DNA of 19,025 nt from Lachnospiraceae bacterium (GTDB taxonomy: Bacteria > Bacillota_A > Clostridia > Lachnospirales > Lachnospiraceae), in NCBI GenBank assembly GCA_017542725.1, contig JAFXWR010000176.1, positions 1 through 19,025 on the forward strand, given 5' to 3'. This document shows positions 1 through 9,100 of this stretch, one piece after another. A program made the position numbers and the translations under genes. Positions within the stretch are counted from its first letter, which is position 1, and the number at the start of each line of letters is the position of its first letter. The notes below the pieces were generated by a model. The model made no database searches. It was not told the DNA's origin and saw only the letters and a list, made by a program, of their open reading frames with translations.

Positions 1-71
1 CATATATATATATTTTACTTTATAATATAATTTTTTGCAAGTTTTTGGTTATTAAATTTTATATTTTTGCA

Positions 72-97
72 CAAAAAAGGGCGGATGATATCCGCCC
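72..97 (-). terminator. Rho-independent terminator after the giant surface-protein gene, built from a palindromic repeat half
   Basis: Read on the minus strand, an 8-bp perfect stem (GGGCGGAT / ATCCGCCC, three-base loop) at 79-97 is followed at once by six T residues. It lies a few bases past the TAG at 103-105, which is the expected place for an intrinsic terminator. The hairpin plus the adjoining CTAC (98-101) is nearly identical to one half of the palindromic element inside mtaB at 12362-12384, so the terminator was probably made from, or overlaps, a copy of that repeat. Bases 1-71 beyond it are AT-rich and show nothing I can name. Confidence 0.78.
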
Positions 98-102
98 CTA
101 CA

Positions 103-750
103 CTATGTTGTTGCTAGCATTTTACCGTCTGCTGCTACTGCATACCCGTCTGGTGTAGTGCCACCAACTAACATTGAACCATCTTCTCGGAAATAATACC
201 AATCATTTTGTATTTTTTTCCAACCGATAGCCATTTTACCTTCATCTATAGTCTTGGCATTTTCAAAGAAGTAAGTTTTACCATCTACTGTTTTTACCCA
301 GCCAGTAACCATATTGCCTTCAGTATCAATATAATATATATTTTGTACTGCGACTGAAGTAGGTATATCATTTACTGTTTTTGTCACAGTTGAATTAATT
401 GCAAAGAAGCCATTTGTTGCAGTTGTACTTTGTCCGTTTAAATTTATTGTAAGTTTAAATTTATTTGTAACTATATCAAAAGTCCAAGCGGTAGAAACTG
501 CATCTACTGCCTGCATAACTGCAGGTTTTGTAGAGGCATTTTCAGTGGTTGTTGGTGCTGGATCAGTCTTTGGCAAGGCACCACCGCCTCCGCCTCCTCC
601 TCCACCGCCGCCACCACCTCCGCCTCCTCCTGGTGGTCTACTTTTCTTTTGATTTGGTGCTGGCTTTGGTGCTGGGTTTGCTTTCCACTCCGCATACAAA
701 GTTAAATCACTTGTCACTACACCGATATTTGCCGAATTATTATAATACAC
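103..750 (-). pseudogene. Detached C-terminal segment of the giant surface protein: end of an InlB repeat, poly-Gly linker, cell-wall-binding repeats
   Basis: This open stretch is in the same frame as the giant gene that ends at 757 and is separated from it only by the TAA at 757-759 and two sense codons. Its first residues (YYNNSANIG...LTLYAEWK) complete the InlB/Flg_new repeat that the upstream gene leaves unfinished at GYTFSRWKT. A Pro/Lys linker, 17 consecutive glycines and a Thr/Pro-rich stretch follow. The last ~75 residues hold cell-wall-binding (choline-binding-like) repeats, visible as NMVTGWVK, GKTYFFEN, GWKKIQNDWYYF and DGSMLV. In related proteins such repeats hold an exported protein on the wall non-covalently. 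The nominal start is a GTG at 748-750 with no convincing ribosome binding site, and the segment has no signal peptide, so separate expression would not give a surface protein. I read it as the tail of a gene broken by a nonsense mutation; a sequencing error or stop-codon readthrough are the alternatives. Confidence 0.8.
580..630 (-). repeat. GGN trinucleotide tract encoding 17 glycines
   Basis: Seventeen consecutive glycine codons (mixed GGA, GGC, GGT) lie between a Pro-rich segment and the sequence ALPKTDPAP. On the plus strand this is a run of CCN triplets with short internal duplications, which are prone to slippage. In this class of clostridial surface proteins a poly-Gly stretch commonly acts as a flexible spacer between the repeat stalk and the wall-binding module. 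Confidence 0.9.
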
Positions 751-3700
751 ATTTTCTTATGTTTTCCATCTACTAAATGTATAGCCTGAGCGTGTAAATT
801 CATTTGCATAGAGAGTTGTCTCTTCACCTTCAAATGCATATTGAGTTTCCATATTGCCTGAACCACCATTTGGATTATACGTTATTGTGTGGTATGTACC
901 GCTACTTGTATCAAGAGTCCATTTTGCATGAAGGGTAAGGTTTGACGTCTTTCCAACTAAGCTTGATATCGCTGAGCCACTAAAGTCACTATTTTCATAC
1001 CAACCTTCAAAATTATAATGTGCTCTATTTACATTTGCTCCTGTAGGTAAATTGGTTGTCGCTGCACTTTCTACTGTCCAACTTGTTGGTGCAGTATAGC
1101 CATCAGCCCAAGTACCTTTATTAACATTATATGTAACATTGTATGTAATTATGCTCCACTTAAGCCAGTACTCTTTATCTGATGCAGTTTTAGCTGCTAC
1201 ACTAGTGACTTTTGATCCTGTAAATCCTGAGTTCTCATACCAGCCATCAAACACATATCCTGTCTTTGTTATGTTTTGACTCGTTGGAAGAGTAGCGCCT
1301 GCTGTATACAATCTATTTTTCTCATAATTATTTGTCGTAGAGTTTAATGTGTAGTCAGTATATCCTGCTGCAAATGCTCCACCATCTACATGCAATGTGA
1401 CAGTATAACTATTTTCATTCCACTTAGCATAGAGTGTCTTAGGCTCTGTCACAGTATAATTAATTCCTGCCTTTCCAACTAAGTTAGTGCAAGCTGATTC
1501 TCCATACCAGCTATTTTCTATATCAAATGTGAAGCCTGGCACATCAGCTAATGTCTTTAACTGAGTAACCTGTCCAAGTATTATATCTTCATAAGTTGGC
1601 GCAGGTATTGTACCATGTCCATTTGCATTATATGTAATGCGAGCTTTCCATCTTGCATAGACATTTACTTCAACAGCATTACTTGTAGTTAAATCAGTGT
1701 TACCCGTGTATTTGTTTGTATCGTTTAAATCAGCATTACTATACCAGCCATCAAATGTGTATCCACTTGGAATATTGGTTGGATTAGCAAGTGTAGTAGC
1801 TGTGTCATAAGTTTTTACTTTGTCTGCTGGTGCTGTGCCTACTCCATTGACATTATACTTAATCGTATAAGTATGTGCAGTCCACTTTGCATAGATAGTT
1901 GTACTTCCACCATTAGTACTTATTATATCTGAAGTGCCATCATATTGATCGCTGTATGTCTTATTGCCTATGTTATAATTTCTAAACCATCCTGCGAAAT
2001 CATATCCATCCTTACTTGGTGCTGCAAGAGTCTTATTTACACCATAAGTTTTTGACGTATTATTTTCTGAAATTGTTACACCACTTAATACTGTATTATA
2101 ATTTATTGTATAAACATTTGCTGTCCACTTTGCATAGAATGTTGTTGGACCATCAACTGCTACTCCAGTCGCACCATTCATTCCTACAGAGTTTATAAGT
2201 TCTTCTTCTCTATACCAGCCACCGAATGTATAACCAGTAGCAGATGTATTTGGAAGTGTGATAGTTGTGGCACTTGTTATCTCAATTGAAGTAGGTTGAG
2301 ACGCATTTATATTTGTTCCATTATATTGCACATTAAATACTACCGCTCTCTTCCACTTAGCATAAACATATACAGTCGCACCATTTTCATTTGACAAATC
2401 ATCTTTACCTTCCCACTTAGCACCATATGTACCGGTTGTAGAATCATAAGACTTAAACCAACCTAAGAACTCATAACCAGCAGGAATATATGTTGGGCTT
2501 TTCAACTCTGAAGCTGCGAGTGCTGTCGAATATGTTTTTGTAATTGGTGATGGCTTTGTCGCTCCAACTCCTACTAAATTGTAATCAACTGTATATTGAT
2601 TAGCATTCCACTTTGCATAAATTGTATAAGTGTTTGTTCCTTCTACATATATACCATCAGTTGTCTTATCATATGCTGTAGCAAGTGCACTTGTTGTATA
2701 CCATCCATCAAATGTATAGCCCTCCTTAGTTGGCTCAGCTAAATCAGTTGTAATTGCAGTACCGTATGTCTTTGTAAATGAAGTGTTGCCAGTTATTGTT
2801 CCACCATTTGCATTATAATTTATAGTATATGCCTTTGCTATCCACTTTGCATAAATATTATATAATACTGTTCCTTCTACGTATATATCATCATTTGATT
2901 TGTTATATCGAGTGTTAAATGTTCCATTATCAGTAAACCATCCACCAAATGTATATCCAGTTTTAGTTGGAGTGGCAAGAGTTCCACTATAATTAGTATC
3001 ATAAGTTTTTGTAAATGTTGTAGCTCCTGTTAATGTTCCATCATTTAAATTATATTTAATTGTATAGTTCTTTGCTACCCACTTTGCATAGATTTCTTTT
3101 ACATCATCTTGCTCGAAACTTAAGTCTATAGTTCCAGTATAAGGATAATATAAGTTGCTATCTTTATACCACCTATCAAATGTATATCCAACTCTTGTAG
3201 GAGTATCAAGTGTTATATCCGTATGGCAAGTTTTTGTAATAGACTCCCTGCCTAAAGTTCCATCATTTAATACATATTTAATAGTATATGTATTTGCCAC
3301 CCAATGTGCATACATACTCATTGGTGCTGTAATAGGAATTAAATCTTTACTATTACCAATCTTAGTTGCAGTACTTGCATCTGGTCCATCATACCAACCT
3401 TCCACTCTCCATCCTGGTTCAGTTTTGTTTTTCATTGTTGGAAGTTCCATTGGCATAGATGGAGTAGCAAGTTCATATTCAAATTTCGTATCACCTGTAG
3501 AACTAATATAGAATGTTAATGTTATTCCCCACCTTGCATATAATTGCTTTGTATCACCTTGCACATTACTTAAATCTGTTGTTCCATCATAAGCTGTGCC
3601 AGTGCATTCTACATTTTCATACCAACCGATGAATCTATATCCCTGTTTTACATTTGTAAGTGTAGGCAAAGTTGCATTAGTACCATAAACTTTAGTTAAA

Positions 3701-6180
3701 TCACTTATGTTGTTTGCGACATTTGCATCTACCGCATTTAAATTAAATCTTATTGAATAAGTATTTGCTGTCCATTTAGCATAAATGTCGTATGTTGATT
3801 TTCCTTCTTCATAGATGTCATCATTTGCCTTGTTATATTCAGTATTAAATGTAGTATTATCTCTAAACCATCCATCAAATCTGTAACCTGTCTTAGTCGG
3901 TGCTGCTAAATCAGATGTGATTGGTGTGTCAAATGTTTTTTCAAATGATGTATCGCCTGTTATATTTCCACCATTTGCTTTGTAATTAATTGTGTATGTC
4001 TTTGCAGTCCATTTAGCATAGATATAATATGGCGAAGTTTTACCTTCTTCATATATATTATCGTTGGCTTTGTTATACTCATTGTTAAATGTTGTGTTGT
4101 CAGTAAACCATCCAACAAAAGTGTATCCAGTCTTTGTTGGCACTGCTAAATTGCTTGTGATTGCTGTACCAAAAGTCTTTATAAATGATGTATCTCCAGT
4201 TAGTGTTCCCCCATTTGTATCATAATTTATAGTATAAGTTTTTGCAGTCCATTTTGCATAAATATAATATGGCGTTGTTTGTCCTTCTTTATATATATTA
4301 TCTGCAGTCTTATCATATTCAGTAGTGTATGCGCTTGTAGTGTACCAGCCATCAAATGTCCATCCATCTCTTGTTGGAGTTGCAAGTTCTCCTGCATATG
4401 CAGTGTCGTATGTTTTGTCAAATGAAGCAGGTGTTACTGTGCCTCCATTTGCATTGTAGTTTATCGTATAAACATTTGCTATCCACTTAGCATAAAGTGT
4501 TGTAGGTGCACTAGTTGTGAAGCTCTCTCCTGCTGCACCCACACGGTTGCTAACAGAAAAATCTGTAGCATTATTATACCAGCCATCAAATGTATAACCT
4601 GTAGCTGTTATTGAAGGAAGGCTTACAGTTGTTGAACCCACTATTTCTTTAGAAGCAGGTGCAGTTCCATGACCATTTGCATTATATACTAAAGCTGTTT
4701 TCCACTTTGCATATACAGTCTTTGTAGCACCATGCTCATTTGTCAGATCTGAGTTGCCATTCCACTTATTACTAAGTTCTGGTTCATTGTACCAACCCAA
4801 AAACTCATAGCCATCGGCAATATTCATAGGAGTTGGCAAATCACTTGATGAAATATTTACGCCCCATGATTTTGTTATAGGGCTAATCGCATCTGCTGCA
4901 ACTCCTCTTAAATCAAATTGCACTGTATACTTATTAGGTTCCCAACTTGGATATATATCTATTGAGTCATAGTTATCAGTAGTTAAATCAGTATTACCAT
5001 AATATCTTTCCCCTCTGCCACCAAATTCCTCATATCCATATCCAGGTCCAGTCCACCAACCAGTAAATTGATGATTTGCCTTTGATGGGGTTGCAAGCAC
5101 TACAGGAACACCAAAAGTTTTAGTTACTATATTTTCTACTCCATCTGGTAATCTTTCTCCTAGTGAATTAAATACATTATATGCAATTGTATAAGTAATA
5201 GGCTCCCACTTTGCATAATAAGTCTTATCGCCTTCTAAAGAGTTCCCCCATATTGCAGAAACACTATTACCTGAAAAATCAGGATACTCATACCAACCGC
5301 CAAATCTATAACCTTCTCTTTTAATCCGAGTGTCAGTACTATTAGGCATAGTGAATAATGTATCAAATATTCTATCTGCCGGATTAACAAAATCACCAAT
5401 CCAAGTTCCACCATTTTCTACAAAATGAACTTTGTATTTACCAACCTCCCAAATAGCTTTCATAGGATGAATGGTAAAGTAACCACTCGAACCCATGCTA
5501 GATTGTTTAAACCCAGCAGGAATTTCACTCATACCTCCGCCATAAGTAGCATAGCCGCTCGTATAGTGCCAAGTACTTAATGTATGTCCTCGTTTATACA
5601 CATTGCTTGGAGTAGGAAGCAAAAATGTCTCATTAAACATCTTATAATCTCTTGGTGTAAATCCATCTGCCCATTTACCACCATTTAAATCATAATCAAT
5701 CTTCTCTCTTGCCTCTCCCATTACTGGATAAAGTTTGATTGTCTTTCTTCCATCATTCTCAGATATAGTTGTTATAGTCTCACCTGTTTCAACATCCAAC
5801 CATGCAACTACCTCTGTACCTTCATAACCATATTGTGGGTTTTTATTTGCCCATACAGGGTCAGTAGCATTAGGGAGTGTGTATTCTTCACCATATCGTC
5901 TTTTTCTTGTTTCTTTTGGATTCAGATGATATGTCCAATCGGATTCCTTACCATATAAGACTACCTCATACTCATTTCCTATCCAAGTAGCTTCAAATGT
6001 TATGTCATCTTCTATAATATAATTATTAAAATCAACAGCTGCCCCTGTTCCTTTTATAACCCATTTGTCAAATGTCCAATGTTCTCTTATAGGAACTGAT
6101 GGTGTTGCCATTTTATTGCCAGCTGGTATAGATACACTTGTTATGAGTCCGCCATCATAACCATTTTCTAAACTTACAGT
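680..6180 (-). repeat. Array of about 22-23 InlB/Flg_new (Listeria-Bacteroides) protein repeats within the giant gene
   Basis: From about residue 1590 of the giant protein to the break at its end, the sequence is a succession of 60-85-residue units. Each unit has a beta-strand opening (YTINYNANGG type), a central G-Y-x-F-x-G-W motif and a closing Y-A-K-W motif. Counting YAKW-like endings gives 22-23 units here; two more lie earlier, around residues 760-830 and 1168-1240. The units are related but diverged. The most similar neighbours, around 3780-4480, share long near-identical DNA stretches and are likely recombination or duplication sites. The last unit is interrupted by the TAA at 757-759. 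Confidence 0.88.
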
Positions 6181-9100
6181 TTTCCTTTCACCTGGCTCAA
6201 GTAAATTCAAATCTAAAGTACAAGACTTTCCAAGGAAAGTTATTGTAACTTGATTATCTCCATCTGTCATTATATGGTCTTTCTCTATACTAATATCGAA
6301 ATGGTCTTCGTTTCCATCATAAGTTATAGTCTTATAATAAACTGGATACTCATCCCCACTTTCTGGGTTGATGCCCTTATTAAGTTTTCCATCCAAATTA
6401 TAAGTGTAATTTGCTACTTTTATAACAAGACCTGTAGGATCAAATCTATCTTCTCCTTTTACATAGTCAAGTTTAAGTGGTGCGCTCACTACCTCTATAC
6501 TATCTGCTTCTCCAAACTCAGAGAATACATAAAAATATCTTCTCGCAAAGTAACCATAATTTATGCCATAAACTCTTAAATATTTACCTCTATAATAGGC
6601 ATCAAAATAATTATCATTATCTTTGTGATTAACTAAATTTTCATCAGCCACTTCGACATTTCTAAGTCCTCTATAGCCTCTATCGCCACAAGTAGCATCA
6701 TCCATACCATATTTGTATAATGCAATGGTATTAGTTGGGCCTGTTAAATCTAATGTAGAATTTGTAGCAACAACATATGATATAAGCAAAGTATGATCTT
6801 TAAAGAAATTCTTAGGAGTTTCGAAATCTTCCCAATCAGTTGCATCTTCAATGAAACTTGTGCTATATGCTAATACAGGTTTGTCAAGCGGTAGATAATT
6901 TGCTCTATCATTTATGTCAGTTATATCAATTTCATACACATTCGTTGTATTGTCGTCAAACATTACAACATTATTGTCACAATATAAATCTCCAGTATAT
7001 AAAACTGTGACAAATGACCTATCACTAACTTTATCTTCAGTTTGCAAATAGTTGGTTTTTGCAGAGAAATCATCTCGATTTAAATCACTGTATGTAATCT
7101 CTGCAGTTGTATCATCTCTAAAATATAATTTAACTCTTAAACCTGTCAAATCGATAGCGTCACCTACATTATAAGTTCTTCTTGTAGGTGCAGATAAACC
7201 TTCAATTCTTCTTATTCTCTTCTTGTCCCAACTTGCCTTAAGAGTTCTGTTTTGTCCATCTCTTATATGGAATAATGTGTCAAAATTAAACTCTACACTT
7301 TCTCCTACTTCTACATCATACCAGTGATAGAAAATGTATCCTGCTGCAACTGGGTCTTCAGGCCTTTCAACTTTTTTATGATTCTCGACAAGTCTTGTAA
7401 AATTTTCTCCCTTGCCACCCAAGTCAAAAGTTACTGTCACATAACCACTGGCAGTAAAATAACCCGGTGTCCCTTCCACATCAACTCTTGCATAAGTTTT
7501 GTCTTTTGGATTTGTATCGTTATACTCTGTACCGTTGCCACCTACAAGTTTAAGGCAGCCTTCAAACATATTGTCGCTTTCTGTCACAGAACTTGTATTA
7601 AATGTAGATGATGCATATATAATTTCTAAGTTTTCACAGTATGCAAACATTTCATTCATTTGAGTTACATTGCTAATATCAAAACTACTTATATCTATAG
7701 AGGTAATACTTCTCAAATTGGTAAACATGTTATTTAAACTTGTAACATTTTCTAACGTAAAACTCTCAAGATTAATACTTGTAAGTGATATTGCTTCCTC
7801 AAACATACCCTCAACACTTGTTAGAGATCTTGTATCAATAGAACTTAAATCTACACTTTTAAGTAATTCACATTGTGCAAACATCCAGTTCATAGTTTCT
7901 ACTTTTCTAGTATCAAAATGTGATATGTCTATACTTTCTATAGCCGATGCCTCAAATAAAAGTGACATATTTGTTACATTGCTTGTATCAAATGAAGAAA
8001 GATCGAGGTTTACACTTTTTGGATTTGCTTTAAGCGGAAATGGCCAGTCTTCTAAAGAATCACACATATTAAAGAGTCCTAGTCCGGCAAACATTCGTTC
8101 CATATTTTGAACTCTACTTGTATTTAAATTAGTTAATCCATTTAACTCTTCGACATGAACAAATGAGTTTTCTAAATCTGCTCCAATGAAATTACCTTCT
8201 TCGTCATATCGCTTACTTGAAAACATATATGAACTATCTTCTGGCAAATATATATTTCCATTAGTTGGTGCATAGATATAAACTTCTGTTCCTTTGATAT
8301 AACCTTTTAATCCATCACTTTCAGCTATATCCCAAGTTTCATTGACATCTGTTGGAGCCGAATCAGGATAAACTAAGATATTTATTTTGGTTATTTCCTT
8401 TTTATTCTTTGTTGTGCTATTAAACCAATCATATGGCAGATGATAAACTACTTCTTCCCACTTAGCTTTAAGTGATATATTATCATTAACTTCTATCTCA
8501 GCTTCATCACCATATTCATTGCCAGCATCATCAACCCAGCCAATAAATTTACAGCCTTTCTTGGTGAAAACATTTTTTGGTAATTTAATGGTTTCACCTG
8601 GTTCTGCTATAATGCCTTCCATAAATCCTTCGCCACCATTAGAATCAAAAGATACTAATCCAGTTTCATTAGTAAGTGCTCTAATTCTAAAGTTGCTGCC
8701 ATAGATCATTCCATCTCTTCTAAAGATACCTTCTCTATTCAAGTCTATCCATTCGCCTGTTTCTTTATCTTTATATAAACTCTGACCAAGTGCAACTTCG
8801 TTCATACTTGGTCTGTCGCTATTTGAGCCATAATCTACAGACTCATCTACAAGCAATTGTACATTGTTCGGTATATCTAAAACTACAGAGAAGTATGTAT
8901 CCCTTTTTAAACTTATACTGCTATTAAGTGGAATAGTAAATATTCCTTGTCCACTATGAGTTAGATTTTGCGTAAGTCTAAGTTCTCCATCAGTAGGATT
9001 TTCCATCGCTTCATCGCTAGTATATATTTTTATCTTACCACCACTTATTGGTGAATAGTGAGCAATATTCACTGCATCCAATTTTTGATTTGTTTCGCCT

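Noticed and set aside
504..695. A second minus-strand open frame of 63 codons over the poly-Gly tract
   Set aside because: It is an out-of-frame reading of the GGN tract and linker, giving a low-complexity Glu/Ala/Val run with no start signal.
577..700. LPKTD after the poly-Gly tract as a sortase (LPXTG) signal
   Set aside because: The Gly is replaced by Asp, it is not followed by a membrane helix and basic tail, and ~145 residues including wall-binding repeats come after it.
748..759. A frameshift between the giant gene and its C-terminal piece
   Set aside because: Codon-by-codon reading shows both parts in the same frame with only TAA between them, so it is a nonsense codon and not an indel.
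680..6180. A CRISPR-like or other non-coding repeat array
   Set aside because: The repeats are long, diverged and coding, with period equal to a protein repeat (GYxFxGW...YAKW); there are no constant short repeats with unique spacers.
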